Counted from the stretch's first letter, positions 1 through 12,778 are shown. The stretch is DNA of 64,000 nt from Nectonema munidae (GCA_030549495.1 JAUIRK010001047.1:930001-994000); one strand, 5' to 3'. Notes: generated by a model from the sequence alone, not told the origin. Program-made: numbers and translations.

Positions 1-418
1 TAAGTGTAAGTAATACTTTTTTTTAGCTTTGCTTCAAAAAATTTCCCCCGTTACTTGTAAATAACTACTATAAACTAAAAAATAAGCAATCAAACTAAAA
101 AGAAGTATATATATTTAAAAATTAAAATTATAACATAACTTTTAAAAATATATTTTTTATTATAAAAAAACAGTTATTTATCATGCAATATACACAAATA
201 AGAGAAATGGAATTTTAAGCTCTGAAATGTCACGCTGAAAAGTGTCTCAGTAAAAATAACATAAGTTCTAATATTATGTATTGCAAAATATAAAAGGAAT
301 ATAGTGCCGTTTTCTACGCTTTTTGTTTGACTTAAGTTGAAAAAGACTCATAGAATCGAAATATTCATTTGAATTAAGAATTGTCATACTGGCCTACTAT
401 ATTACCCGTTTATGTTCC

Positions 419-439
419 TATATATATATATATATATAT
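419..439. repeat. (TA)n microsatellite
   Basis: About ten uninterrupted TA units. Apart from this and the MITE at 605-898, nothing was recognised in the first 1.1 kb, which would lie in the JMJD6 3' portion or its last intron. Confidence 0.9.
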
Positions 440-604
440 CCATAAAGGTATAGTTTTAGGATGCATGTATTGATATGTAATAGGATTGGAACATTAGCGA
501 TATATTCATTACCACTAAATTATGGAAAGTAAAACATTTGTTCCAAATTAATAAACTAAATAGCCAGAATGAATGCACTTGGATATAGAAAATACCCTAT
601 AGAG

Positions 605-898
605 CAGGGATCGGCAAACTTTTTTACCCGTCTAGAACATTTGTCTTCACATCAACCCCAACTCTACATAGAAATGTTTTTTAAAAACATTAACCAATGT
701 CCAACAATTCAGAGAAAAAATAAAAACCAAAATAGTTTCCTATATTCCATATACAATACAATGTCCTAAGCTATGTTTTAAAAGAAAAAGGGAGATTTAT
801 TACTACTATAAAGTAAAAAAAAGCATAACACAATTTGCTAAGTTTGTGTATCTTATCGACCCCCAAAGGGTAGAGATCGACCTCTTTGCTGATCCCTG
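605..898. mobile_element. Non-autonomous hAT-type MITE (294 bp)
   Basis: The ends are inverted: CAGGGATCGGCAAA on the left and TTTGCTGATCCCTG on the right (13 of 14 matching). The flanks are an 8-bp target duplication with one mismatch (CTATAGAG / TTATAGAG), the hallmark of hAT insertion. There is no coding capacity. Just inside the left end is CAAACTTTTTTAC, which recurs at the left end of the element at 32535. Confidence 0.8.
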
Positions 899-1131
899 TT
901 ATAGAGAAAAAGGCTCTTTCAGATTCTACACTGGTTGTTCAGTTTAAAATAGGTAGCTTATGCTGTAATTCATCAAGAAATAAATAAAAGTGCATAGGAC
1001 ACATTCATATCCATAACTTAAGCAGTGTCCAAGTTGGGGTACTACTTAATTCGCTATTTTTGTGTTCGATGCGTAAGTCAAGGGTTAACTCACAAGCCAG
1101 TATATACAGTATTTATATTAAATATACTTAG

Positions 1132-1253
1132 CCCTTTGAAGACCAGCGTGACACCCGTGTACCAAGAAATAAAAATCGTTTGCTTAAAATATATACTATT
1201 TTATTAAAAAAGAAATCAGACGATTAGTATTTAAATTTCTGGTCCTGAAACGG
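1132..1253. mobile_element. TTAA-type MITE (piggyBac-like, 122 bp)
   Basis: The left end is CCCTTTGAAGACCAG and the right end, reversed, is CCGTTTCAGGACCAG. It is bounded by TTAG (a decayed TTAA) and TTAA. It belongs to the same family as the copies at 39721, 47445 and 50822, with a solitary left end at 44566. Confidence 0.65.
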
Positions 1254-1562
1254 TTAAATGATTATTATTATTATTTGAACGTTTATCTCTTGAATTTTGA
1301 TCTGCAAAAAATTATTTTATCATAACCAATGGATCTTATAAATTTGAATTCAATGGACAAGACAACCAAGATATTGCTCTGGTTTAATGTCATTCAAAGG
1401 CAGTAAAATTATTTGCGAATCACACATAAATGGAATATTTTTTCCAAGATTATTTTTAAAAACTAATAACTTCCAACATACAGATGTCACTATTTTTATA
1501 GAAATACAAACTTTTTGCAAATTTCTATCGTTTCAAAAGATTGCCATAAGAGGCCCAGTCCA

Positions 1563-1643
1563 CAGAAGGGCGCACATCTGGCAGAGATAAAAAAAAAATG
1601 TCAGCCCGCCCCTCCCCAATAATTTTAAAAATGTGTTCCCCTG
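1563..1643. repeat. Short element with CAGGGG-family termini
   Basis: The left side reads CAGAAGGGCGCACATCT, and the right side, reversed, starts CAGGGGAACACATTTTTAA followed by ATTATTGGGG. These match the terminus shared by the repeats at 6931, 7388, 12876 and 49165. No target duplication is visible, so the boundaries are tentative. Confidence 0.45.
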
Positions 1644-1723
1644 TTATATAAATCTTATATAATGAATATGGTCATGCATATCCCACATACAAATGTATGT
1701 GAATATTTAGACTAAAAGCATAC

Positions 1724-4700
1724 AGGTTTATATTGAGCGGGCCAAGTAGGCTGTTTCGTTCGCGGATATATAATAGAGAACCAGGTGATTGCTTCTTGTT
1801 TGTTTAATCGATTCTCATCAGCTTGAACTTTCAGCAATTGCTTGGGAGTATTTGGCGGAAAGAAACACCATCTAAAAGAAGGTGTTCCATGTAAAAAAAT
1901 AGGCAAAATTTAACAAAAAAAAATGCAAAACCTTTTGTGCCCTACGATCAAGGCATTCCATGCTGAAGTGCCCAAGGGATCAATGTGAATGTTTGTACCC
2001 GAACGAGCCGGACCCATGACGAACCAGCGAAAAGGTGGGCGTTTAGAGTCGCCAACATACTTGAATAAATCTTCGGAAAATATTTGTGGAACTTCAAAGT
2101 CAAGAAGCAATTCCTTTTTCTTTGATCTCTGTTCAAAAGAAAATAATATCGTTAAAAAACTTGTGAATCGGAAATATGTTTTCCAGAAATATTTTCATTT
2201 TTTACTGAATTAAATAAATAAAATATCCTAAAAAATTAAAAAGAATTTTCACAAAGAAATAAAATTCTTTTTTAAACCCTAAAATAGTAAAAAGACTGTT
2301 TTCAATCTTCTTGATGTTAGCGCTTAAATCAGGGTTTCCCAACGGAGTCTTTGTGAATCTCTAGAGGTCAGCAAAAAATTGATGTGGTCCAAGCAGAATT
2401 TGAAAAAGGTTTATCGAAGACACACTAATATGTATTCCTAAAAGAGTAATGTCTTAGTTGCCATGGCAACTTTATGGTTTTATTGTGACTGTGATGTTCT
2501 AAGCTCTCACACAAAGAAATTGACTATTTTTATATATCGTTCTATTCTGCTCGGCATTGTTTTCACTTTGGTAAGAATTGCTTTATTCGAGACAAGGGAC
2601 TCATTTTATTACCCTAAAAAATTTGTGGGTCTGACTTCTAACTCAAGATTAGAATTTTTTTTATAAATGATACAAAATATTAATTCATAAAAACAATCCA
2701 AACTATTATTAAATTATTTATCTTACGTTGACTGATCCCTCATCACTGATAAAGAAGAAAACTTGGAATTTAGGAAGAAAAAATGGGTTTTAATTTTTTT
2801 AAAGGAAAAAATCAGGAGTGAACAAAAATGGACACGAGATAAAACAGGATTGGCACAGGTATACGCGAAAAGATGAAGATACGTCATAGAAATTTCCATC
2901 AAATATGTAGAGTGGGCTGTCTTCGATGCAAGCGGATTTTGGATTTTTGCAATAGGCAAAGAAATACTTCATTTTGATCTTGACGGAGTATCCTTTGTCG
3001 TCTTCACCACATTTGAAAAATTGATTCTTATATTTCAGAGTTAAATTCTGGAAAAAAAAGCAAGAACAAAATTAAATTAACTTCCAACGGCACAAAAATA
3101 TGGGTTGAGATTAAGATTTTTAGCTAAAAAAATTCACAAGGCACACTTTTTAAAAAAAATCCTAATCAAATAAAAAAACTTTCGGTAATCAATACGCAAA
3201 TTTCTATATCGTATTTAGCTCTTTTATTAGATTGTTATTTACTTTGCACTTTGCTTGTTTCTAAAGTATAGTGCGTAAATCTAATTAATCAGGAAGCGTT
3301 AGTTACTCATCTAATTAGTTAGGGCTACTAAAACAAACGTTAAATAGTATAAATTAGTCTAGTAAAATAAGAACTAGCCAAATAACTAAAGGTTCATCTA
3401 AATCTACTACTAAATAAAATGTCTTACTTCTTTTTATTTTTAAATAAAAAAAATTCTATTAATTTTTTAGGTCTATTTTATAGAAATACTATAAAATATA
3501 AGCGTTAAACCTCCAACACCACGATATCGTAAAATTGAAAAGTATAGCACCATAGTGAAAATGTAAACCAATCTATTATTTGTCATCTAAAGTGATTAAT
3601 TCATCCAGTGGCGGATCCAGAAATTTCTTATAGGGGGCCGAAATCTATTTAATTTTTTTGCAATTTTGCTAAAAGTCTTCAGAGAATGCGACAGCTGTAA
3701 TATGTCTTTTAGAATCACTAATTACCTATGTTTTCATATTTTTAAAATTATTTTGCCATGAAAATTGCAAAAATTTATTTTTTATACATTAGTAAGAGTA
3801 ATTTTCGAAGCTATTTTTCATAGGGGGCCTAGGCCCATGAGGCCCGTCCCTTAGATCCGCCACTGAATTCATCGTATATGAATGGGTGTGAAGAAAGGTG
3901 TTGGAAAACACACATCATTTTAAGGCTTAAAAATAAGTTTAACTTTTTTTCATAAGAAATTTTTTCTAAAATGTTGAATTAAATAATTTAAAAAACATCG
4001 GAGGTTTATTAAATCTAAACCCTTTAGCGTAAACATGCAAATTAAAAAAGTGGTAACAATGAAAAGGTTTTTTTTTAGCTTTTTCAGTAGGAAACATTTT
4101 CTTTTGTTTCACGAAAGTGAGTAAAGTTTGGAAATGTTTGCTACCGATGTGCAATGGCTAATGGAACAGACATCAAAATGAGCGCTCAGTTGCAAAATCT
4201 TTTAGGAATTTATGTGAATGCTTATTTTTGGCCACGATACGACCATTTTTTAAAGATAGGCGGAAGTAAGAAAATTCTTACTTTGAATGTCCATCTTGTG
4301 TTCGCTGGCCAATTATCAGTGAGATGAGTAAGGACTATTGGCTCATTCAAACTTTCATAAGTGCGTTGGAATTCTTGAAGAGAGAGAGCATCCTTACTTG
4401 CATCAATTCTCGGCATAAAGTCATTTTGGCGCGAAATTTCAGTCTGCTTTTCAAATGAGTATGTTTCAAAGGCTCCATCCACACACCAGCCCATTTTTAT
4501 GTTGTTCAGTTCTACACAAAATTGGAGATAAAGAAAAATGCCGTAAAATTTGCACAATTTTATACCAGAATTTGAAAATAGATAATTGAGTATTACAATT
4601 ATTAGAACTTTTTATGATTTGCTTGACAAGACTTTTCCAGAAACTCGTTTCTTAACCAAATGATTAATTATCACTGAGTAAAAATTTAGAATTTAGATCA

Positions 4701-6602
4701 ACGAGTTTGATTCAAGAAATTTAAGAAAGAGAGAAAAAATACTTTGTAATTTCATCAAGACAAGATGAAAACTCTTTTTCGATAGGAGTAAAGTTGAAAA
4801 TTACATGTCTATACCGATTTTGACATTTTACGCATTTATTATTGTAAAAATTTTCTCTTTTCCGATTTTCACGTTTTTAAAGTAATATAAAGAGATCCTG
4901 TCAGTCTTATATGTAACGTCATCTCACATATGGGACATTTTTAAAAAAAAATTTATTCGTGGCGTTAATGAAAACAGATTTTAGCATTTTTAATATACGA
5001 ATAAATAAAATGCAAATATCGTAAGAATTTAACACAATAGTCATCAAATTTAAAGTATTGAGATTTTATGTTCAGTTTTATTTTGCGAGTTTTACGGCGT
5101 ATATCTCTCTTTGAGTATTATCATTTTTTAGATCAACAAATCATCTATTCTTTGCCAAACATTTTTTTCTCTAAGAAACTGCATATTAACTTCTTTCTAA
5201 ATAGCGCCGGCAATAAAAGTATAAAAATGAAGAATCGAAATCAGCACTTAAAAGTGTAAAACATCGAAGAACTTTGCAGCAGGAATTTTTGTTAATCTTT
5301 CCAGGCATGCCTATCGTATTCAATTTATAATAATGCAAAAAATTTAGATGATTGAAGTAATGCATTTTATTATTTAACACATTTTTACTGATTCTCATAT
5401 ATTATTCCTATTGGATCCCTAACAAATCACTGAGCACAAATTTTTCTCAACGATCCCCAACTTCATCTCGACGAACACAGCTTCTATCATACAAAAATCA
5501 CAATGTTCTGTAGTCGGAAAATTTTTGGCGACCCCGACTCCTTCTCAAAAAGTGGGACTCCACCGACCCCGACTTCATAAATGATCATTATATCTAAACT
5601 TATTATATTTTGTTGGTCGTTCAAAGGTAAACTGGATATTGCATTGAGTACAGACATTTTTGTATAAAATTTACAAGCTATTTAAAAAACAAAATGAAAG
5701 CAAAATTGAGAATGTGATCACATTTCGGAAGTTTACTAATAAACACATTATTTGTGAAATGGAACACACAACTGACACAAATGCACTTAAAATTTCATTT
5801 TTGCGACATAGCTCAGCTTGACGCGGAAAGGCCTATAATAATGCACACACGCATGCACCCCAAAGACGTTTCACGGGCGGATGTACATTACACATTTTAT
5901 TTATCAAAAATGAAATTTGAATAAGTTGAATTTAGTTTACATTATTTGTATTTAAATATGTCGCTATAATTCACAAACACATCCAGGCATGGTAGTAAAT
6001 CATATATAAGGAAAGTTTTCTATTATACTTCTACTGTTTTATGGAATAAAATGTGTTTGTCAGAGTGGGGCTTACTGATCTAACCAAGAGGAGATGGACT
6101 CAGTGATTCCGCTAAGCATTTTCGGCGATCCACCAAAGAAAAAATGAGCTTTTAGTAAGGGCCAATGCCGAAAAATACTGAGTTCAAGGCTACCCAGCAT
6201 TTTTATGGTAACTGATATTTTTGGATACTTACAACACAGACAGGATTTTCGTATGAAAGAAGTTGTAAGTGATGTTAATATGAATTTTAAATTTGATACA
6301 AGATGCATAAAAAGCACCAAATTCGGAGTATTAGAAATATGCAAGAAAAATTGACACTTTTAGGCGCTGCTCATAATGGCGATATAAAAAGCGACACATA
6401 TGGCCGATCTCTGGCTCCACCGGCAATTGCATATGGAAAATTCCAAAAACTGATTCTTAGCTAAAGCACTGGATTTGCCTATATCTGAGATACCCACACA
6501 TATACATACGAGCACATCACACAGAAACATATACACACATTCAGTACCTGATCTCGCTTTCTTTTTGGTTTCTTGAATCCGCTTCCAACACTTTCTCTCC
6601 AT
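1724..6602 (-). CDS. JMJD6: JMJD6, JmjC-domain arginine demethylase / lysyl hydroxylase (partial, 3' end off the window)
   Basis: Nuclear 2-oxoglutarate/Fe(II) oxygenase of the JMJD6 family, known to hydroxylate lysines of splicing factors and reported to demethylate histone arginines. Five exons are seen: 6602-6548, 4511-4282, 3047-2883, 2128-1932 and 1871-1724. All have GT-AG borders and matching phases (1, 0, 0, 2, 0). Exon 1 carries the start ATG and the basic N-terminus ([18 protein letters not shown]), matching the vertebrate nuclear localisation segment. Exon 3 holds [12 protein letters not shown] and SPLYIFD. Exon 4 holds RRPPxRWFVMGP-type sequence and [14 protein letters not shown], which supplies the first Fe ligands (His and Asp), then GHKR with the 2-oxoglutarate lysine. 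Exon 5 holds [13 protein letters not shown]. The segment with the last Fe-binding His is not in the window. About 265 of roughly 400 residues are present. Intron 4 is only 60 nt, while intron 1 is about 2 kb and intron 2 contains a hAT MITE. Confidence 0.93.
2331..2400 (+). repeat. Solitary hAT-MITE-like terminus
   Basis: CAGGGTTTCCCAACGG resembles hAT MITE ends such as the one at 46040 (GTTGAGAAACCC, reversed). No matching right end or target duplication was found before 2700. It lies in JMJD6 intron 3 (2129-2882), which otherwise shows nothing. Confidence 0.3.
3606..3865. mobile_element. hAT MITE with perfect 8-bp TSD (260 bp)
   Basis: The left end CAGTGGCGGATCCA and the right end, reversed (CAGTGGCGGATCTA), are inverted repeats. 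The flanks are identical 8-mers, AATTCATC, at 3598-3605 and 3866-3873. There is no open reading frame. It sits in JMJD6 intron 2. The terminus is the same as that of the long hAT at 34258-39148, so it is probably a deletion derivative mobilised by that family. Confidence 0.92.
4512..6547 (-). other. JMJD6 intron 1
   Basis: AT-rich intron with no convincing gene. Around 5520-5575 there is a short stretch of repeated GACCCCGACT-type words, similar to the GAGTCGGA words at 53740-54120, probably fragments of one dispersed repeat. Nothing else was recognised. Confidence 0.5.
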
Positions 6603-7387
6603 GATGAAAAATAGAAGCTATCTTCTAGTCAGAGGAGAATGAAAATGATCGATGTATGTTATAACACTTCACTTTCTTATTGACAATCGAAGCGTCACGC
6701 TAGACAAGTTGCTACTTCTTACAAAACACAAGCTTAGACACGTAAATTATTCAGAGAAAAGGATTTTCTATGTGAAAAAAAGAAAAATAGATTAATTGGA
6801 TAGGGGATAAAAGGTTTATATTCAAGAATTCTAAATAATTAAAGCCTTGAATCCTTTATGAATCTTAAATGCTTAAGGACATTTGTATTAATTGCAAAAA
6901 GGACATTTTCCCAGTCATCAGAATTTCTTTCAGGGGCGCACATCCTCAAAATTATTAGGGGCGAATTTTTTTTTGCAATTTTCAAAATTACTGGTCTGGA
7001 AATACCACTGGAGAACAAATATTCAAGCAATCCTTTAAAATAGAGTGTATTCAGCGCATACGTAAATTTATAAGACTACTTTATATTTTTTTTACAAAAT
7101 TGAAATTTAAAAACTATACTTCCAGCGAAAATATTTTAATTAAATTTGCATACCGCATATACACTAGTTTAAAAAAAACAAAAATTATTGGGGCGAATAG
7201 GCTTTTTATTTGAAAATGAAGTAGTCTATCAGGCACACTACAGGAATTGGTGAAAGGATATTTTATTGATAGAGAAAACAACTGAAAACAAATGACTGAA
7301 GGTTGGAGAGTTTTATATGAGTGAATGTAGTTAGGAAAAGAGTCTACTAGACACCCTGCGATGTTTATATGAAAAAAATGATTGATT
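6603..7387. other. Upstream region of JMJD6
   Basis: Should contain the JMJD6 promoter and transcription start, but no TATA or initiator could be assigned. At 6931 a CAGGGGCGCACATCCTC terminus of a dispersed repeat family begins; its other end was not identified. Confidence 0.4.
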
Positions 7388-7708
7388 CAGAGGCGCACAT
7401 CCTTGAAATTATTGGAGTGGGCTGACTTTCAAGCGTCTTCCAAAAAAGACAACACATTTTCTCTTGTCTCCTACTCCTCTCTTGTCTATTCTATTTCATT
7501 CTTAATTAAGCTTAATGTAAATTTAACCTCCGCCCTATTGAGCTTAAAGTCAACAATGAATGAGGACTTATATATAGCTCCTTCTTTCTCACTTCAAATA
7601 GATGCGCACCATCTCCAAATTATGTGTAGAAAGGGGGTAAAGATATCAATTAACAATAAAAAAATTGGAAATTTTATTGAATGAAAAAAATCATTCATTA
7701 ATTTTCAG
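7388..7708 (+). repeat. Dispersed repeat copy 1 (CAGRGGCG family)
   Basis: Starts CAGAGGCGCACATCCTTG. It shares long, nearly identical blocks with 49165-49490, including the stretch around 7465-7545 and the last 90 bases up to 7708. No protein was recognised in it. The terminus resembles a hAT end, but no second inverted end was found. Confidence 0.75.
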
Positions 7709-9487
7709 TAAGGAATAAGTTTTTTGAGGACAATAAAGAATTTATCATTTACGTAGAAAACTTCATCAAACTCTATCATTAGTTTGGAAGAAAGTAAATG
7801 AATATTTGCAAGAAAGATTAAACATAACATTGATATCAAAGAATAGTTGTAAAATTTAGAAAAAAAATATAGCAAAAATATGCTACTCGAAAAAATGAAA
7901 CGAGTAGACACAACTTTTAATCATTTTCTGAATTCGATATCCTTGCGCCATGCTTGGGACTTTATCTAAAGCAAATGTGATCATAATGAATTTAATTACA
8001 CCCTTATTATTTTATACTAGTGCAAAAAGTTTCATTTAAAATGTATACTATAATTTTCTTCAGAGGCTTCCAAGATTTAACCAATTATTATTTCTGACAA
8101 ACTTTACGCAAAATTTAAATAGCCAAAAACGAATTCTGATATTGTTTTTGTTCAATAAAATAGATAAATCAATTTTACACAAAAATGTTCAATGTAATTT
8201 ATAAATGTTAAATTTTGATTAAGGTTTACTAAATAGGATTATCTACATTCGATGAAGTTGCAGTTTTACACCTTATTTTAATAGGGTGAAGGTGGATACC
8301 TTATTTAACTTTATCTTACCTTTATTCCCACCCCCACTAAGTGGGTAGGCAACTAAAGCCCCTATCTACTCCTAGATTGTTAGCATTTTTACTCTAAAAG
8401 ATTTTATATATTTAATCTAAATCTGAAGTTTTAATTTTAGATCAGCGTTTTGCAAAAAGTCGCTATGCAGTAAGATAAACTAACGTACATTTTCATATTT
8501 AGGTTTAGATGTTTTTTTGGATGAAAATTTTTTAAGCAGGTGTCATAAGCGAGCAGTAAGAATCTTATCTAACACCACTCAAAAATATGAAAAAGAAGTT
8601 TTCCCAAACTAGTATTTAATAATGTGTATTTTTCATCCTAGCCTACGTATTAAGTATTATCATATATTTTTCGAATGATAAAATTTAAGCAACTTTTTTA
8701 TTACCTTTTTTTCATTTGTTTAATTCAGAATCCTTTTTTTGTCTTAAATATGATTCCATTTTCTTTCAATTTGAAAGAGTGTGAAAAATGATATTTTTGT
8801 GCACGCTTCTTTGTAATGTTTGACATACTTAAAGGGTTTCGCTAATGTAAAAAGGTTGAAGAATGCTTTTTAGACTGTCACTCATTTGCGAAAAATCTTA
8901 TTTGTTTGATCTCTTTGAGCATAATATAATATCATATAACTGTTTTCTTTTATTTTAGAGTAAAGGTGTATATAATGACAGATGGTGCGTTAAAAGACGT
9001 CGGATCACAAAAAATGAACAAAAATTCACTAAAATGCAAATACATACAAATTTCGCATTTTAGAGTGTTTTGTAAGGATGACTGATATCGGTAGCGCAGA
9101 CCAAAAAATTTGGATTTTTTTCCATCAATTTTCTTCAAGCTAAATTTGGTTCACATATATGAAATAATTGTACATAAGATGTGTAGTTTTGGAGATATTT
9201 TGACTTATTTAAAGACAGTCGTAAATTTACACCCCCTGTAAAATAGAATTTAGGCGTCAAAGTAAGATTTTTTCAAGTATTTTAAAATAATATTCCTGTT
9301 TACACTCTGGTTCAAGACCGATTAAAACCTGTCCTAGTAGTTCAGCTTGTTGAAATCCTTAATTTGTTTAGTCCGGTCCGATCTGTTTAATAGATATTAT
9401 AATCCCGTTCAATCCAGTTCAAACTATAGACGGCCTAGTCCAGTCCTAGTGAGGATATTATAAGGATCGGACTTTGAACAAGGCGAA
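7709..9487. other. Intergenic AT-rich DNA
   Basis: No gene or complete element was recognised. A small local hairpin lies near 8330-8350 (CCCACCCCCACTAAGTGGG). Short frames here look like chance frames in AT-rich sequence. Confidence 0.5.
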
Positions 9488-9577
9488 TTGTAAGAATATG
9501 AAGATGGCTGGGTTAGGGTTAGGGCAGCGAGAAGCACTGTTTCGAGCGAAGCGAAAAAAGAACACGGGACCAGCTAG
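9488..9577 (+). mobile_element. Possible Helitron 3' terminus
   Basis: A GC-richer stretch ends in CGGGACCAGCTAG and is followed at once by T and a (TA) run. Helitrons end in CTRR and insert between A and T. The stretch also holds GGGTTAGGGTTAGGG. No clear 3' hairpin and no RepHel gene were seen, so this is tentative. Confidence 0.3.
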
Positions 9578-10010
9578 TAATATATATATAATAGTAAGCA
9601 CTCTTTTACAAAGGGAATAAAAGTTATTCAAGTTGTTTCTTCCTGTTCTTTTCGAAGCTTTTAAATGAATTTTAGATTAATTTTCAACTGTAATTTTAAA
9701 TGATTAGTTTCATTGGTTAAAGCTCAGCCTTTTATCATTATCATTATTAGTTTATCTGTAGAAATTTTATTCTAGATAAATATAAAATCACAAAAACTCA
9801 TATTTTTAAATAAATTATATATACCATTTTTATTAATTTGTCTTTTTTAAATTCTAAACGCTCTTCCCAAAATATACAATAAAATTGAAAAAAGACAATT
9901 TGGGACTTAAAAAAGACAACTTAGAATGGAAAAAAGACAATTTCGAACTAAAAAAAGAGAATTTAGAAGTAAAAATGGTATAATATACTTAATGATTTAC
10001 ATAAAACAAC

Positions 10011-12778
10011 TAGTGATGGGACGATACCAAAATTAATAACGATTCCGATTCTACTTAATATACCTGTTCCCGATACAATTCCAATTCTAAAATATTACAA
10101 CTTGAAATAACTTTTTAATATTATTTTGAACTTCAATTAATTTCTATCACTTTTTGCGAATAAATATCCTCAATATGAAAGCAAAATTATATAAATAATC
10201 CACTTTTGAAAATTTTGAGTATAAATTTTGAAAATTAAAAAAACTATAGTCATAAATTTGAGCAGTGAGAAGCATATTCAGCTTATAATGATAGAATAAA
10301 ATTTTATTAATATTACATAGAGATCTTTTGAATCAATCGTAATTAAATTGGAGCTTTCGTAAATTGTAGTGCAAAAACATAAGCATTTCTCCTTTTTTTG
10401 CTTCTAAGCGATTTCTTTTAAGAGAATAAATATTTCCTCCAATACTAAAAACTCTTTCACTTTCAACTGAAGAAGGCGGAGCACATAAATACTTTTTTGA
10501 AAAAAAACGCCAATATTGGAAGGTCTTCTTTGTTAGCTTTCCACCATTCAAACGGACTTGAGTTTTTTCTATTAATTTATATTTTAAATATTTCGTTATT
10601 TCAGTCTCTAGTTTTCGAGTTGTTGTTATATATAAAATTGTTGACTTCTTTTTCTTGTTTTCTTTCTCATTTTGAATTTTTCTTTTTTTAATCTCAGTAA
10701 AACATTTTTCAAAACTGAAATTGAATTGACGCTTCGCTCATTATCACTTTTATCTGTATCTGAATCTGAAAATTCAACATCATCTGAAATTTCCTTATAA
10801 GTTTCATGATTTGGCAGTTCATTTGAAAGCCACAAAGAAATTGCTTTATCTGCAATTAACCCATCGTACTCTTCTTCAATAAACTTATTTTTGAAACGTG
10901 GATCAAGAAAAGTTGCAAGAATCAAATTTTTATTATTAATATAAACATTTAGTCTAACTTCAATCGATGCTTTCCACGCTGATAAAGTAGTTCCCAGTCC
11001 TGAAAAATAATCCACTTGATTCTGCAACTTCAAAAAAGTGTTTAATGACTTTAATATTTGGTATTATCAATGCAGCTGTTGCATTCTGCGTGCTCATAAA
11101 ATTAGAACAATCATCAAAATTTTTCTCTCGTTGTGTCGAGGTTGTTCGAGATAAATGTTAGTGCTAAATTTAAATTTGCGTTTTTTAGAAATTTATGCTA
11201 TGAACAGTTAGTTTTCTTTTAGTTTTGACCATTTTCATAAACTTCAATCAAAAAATTAAAAACAGATACAAGTATAGTGAGAAACTTTTTTAATGTAACT
11301 AATCAAAAAAAATTGTTAAAAATTTATCAAAGTTTAAAATTAAGCAAATAGTAAAGTTTGCGTTTAGAAAACCTGTGATATGAATAAAAAGCTATGGTGC
11401 AGGTATGAATAATTTCCTTTTCAATGACAATAAATTATCCCTTGAAGCTTCAATTATTTATTGACAAAGAGTCTCTAGGTTTGTGGGTGTGTTGTGATGT
11501 CTGTCTATGTCAATGTGTAACTTTGAGTTGATTGAAGAGCGGTGTTGACTGCCTTTTTTTTTTAAAAAACTTGAATGTAAACATTTAAGAATTAATTTGG
11601 AAGAAAAAGGTAATAATGAAATTCAAAGTTATAATAAAAGCATTATGATTGATAAGATTTAAAATGGCAATCTTAAATTACTTCGCAAATTTAGTAGTAA
11701 AAAGATGAGCAGAAAAACTTAGGTTTCAATCTTCTCTCCCATCACTTTAAATTTGGAACACCGAAAATTTAAAATACGGTAAAATTTGCTTTACTATATA
11801 AAAATCTACCCGTGTGAATTTTAGAATAACAAATTTTGACAAATTAATTTCAAAACTTTTGAAAATCTATTTTAGCTTTAATACTGGAAAAATAAAAGTG
11901 TAAATGTATAAAAGTGATGTACCTGTAGTAAAATTGAATTCAAAAAAAACTCAATCAAAAATTACAAAAGAGATAACTTCTCTGGAGTGAAGAAAATAGA
12001 GATAGAAGTATGATGTATAATAACAGATGTAACAAGTATGAGCTATAAAGTAGAGAAGGAGTAGCGACATAAATATATACAATGTACAAACAGTGATGTA
12101 ATATGAAAAATGTATAAAAAATCTCTTACATTACTTCGACACATGCATAGAGAAAACATTGAACATAAATATGATGAGAAGACATGTGTCTCGACTTAAG
12201 CGAATGTTGGACTTATCCAACTTCGAGTTAAGAAAAGTTTCTACAATGTTATTAGTTCTTAAATGCGATGGGGACCAGTATCATCTTCGATTTAAGCGAA
12301 TGATGGACACATCCGACTTACACAATGAGATTTTACAATTAGTTTTAATTTATTATTTAAATAAAATTTATTTGAACTAATGTATTTAATGAGTGGGTTG
12401 TGCGTTGGGCTTGTGTCCCGCACTAGACAAATTACTCATAGTTCGATACATGCGGTTTTAACATTTAAAATGTACATGACAATTTTTTATATAAAATTAT
12501 AACACAAAAAAAGTAGCTTAAACATAATAATGCACAATTAACACAAAAAAATGTTAAATTTTTTTATAATTAAATAATTTTGTCGAATCAAGTGATTCTA
12601 CACAATAAGTAGTAAAATCATTTATACAATAAAATCCGAAGTAAAGGAAATCAATGTAACGTATTAACTTGGAATCGTTTTGGTATCGGAGCGAGTTGAA
12701 ATATTTCCACTCCGATTCCGATGCTAGAGAAAATTTCCGATTATTCCGATACGATTCCGATTAATCGTCCCATCACTA
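10011..12778 (-). mobile_element. hAT DNA transposon with perfect 8-bp TSD (2,768 bp)
   Basis: The ends are TAGTGATGGGACGAT on the left and, reversed, the same 15 bases on the right. The element is bounded by identical 8-mers AAAACAAC at 10003-10010 and 12779-12786. CGATTCCGAT words repeat inside both termini. The transposase remnant is on the minus strand in the left third; the right half (about 11.2-12.7 kb) has no recognisable coding sequence. A diverged solitary right end of the same family lies at 39315-39414. Confidence 0.92.
10333..11140 (-). pseudogene. hAT transposase, C-terminal part (broken)
   Basis: The minus strand encodes the C-terminal half of a hAT transposase of the ZBED-like type. 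The upstream part (about 11140-10630) covers FLDPRFKNKF, the usual segment after the catalytic core. The dimerisation block follows, with PFEWWKAN in one frame and APPSSVESERVFSIGG then NRLEAKKGEMLMFLHYNL in another. The Glu of SERVFS is the expected third acidic residue. The frame changes at least twice near 10550-10630 and there is a stop after QQFYI, so it cannot be translated as one protein. The BED finger and the first catalytic Asp are not visible. The stop codon is at 10333. Confidence 0.85.

Noticed and set aside
4222-4281. Extension of JMJD6 exon 2 past 4282 in the open frame
   Set aside because: A GTAAGA donor at 4281 gives a perfect in-phase join to the next exon, and the residues beyond it do not match the family.
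12159-12380. 73-codon frame inside the hAT at 10-12.8 kb
   Set aside because: Consists of a loosely repeated GACTTAAGCGAATG segment with no protein signature and lies in the non-coding half of the element.
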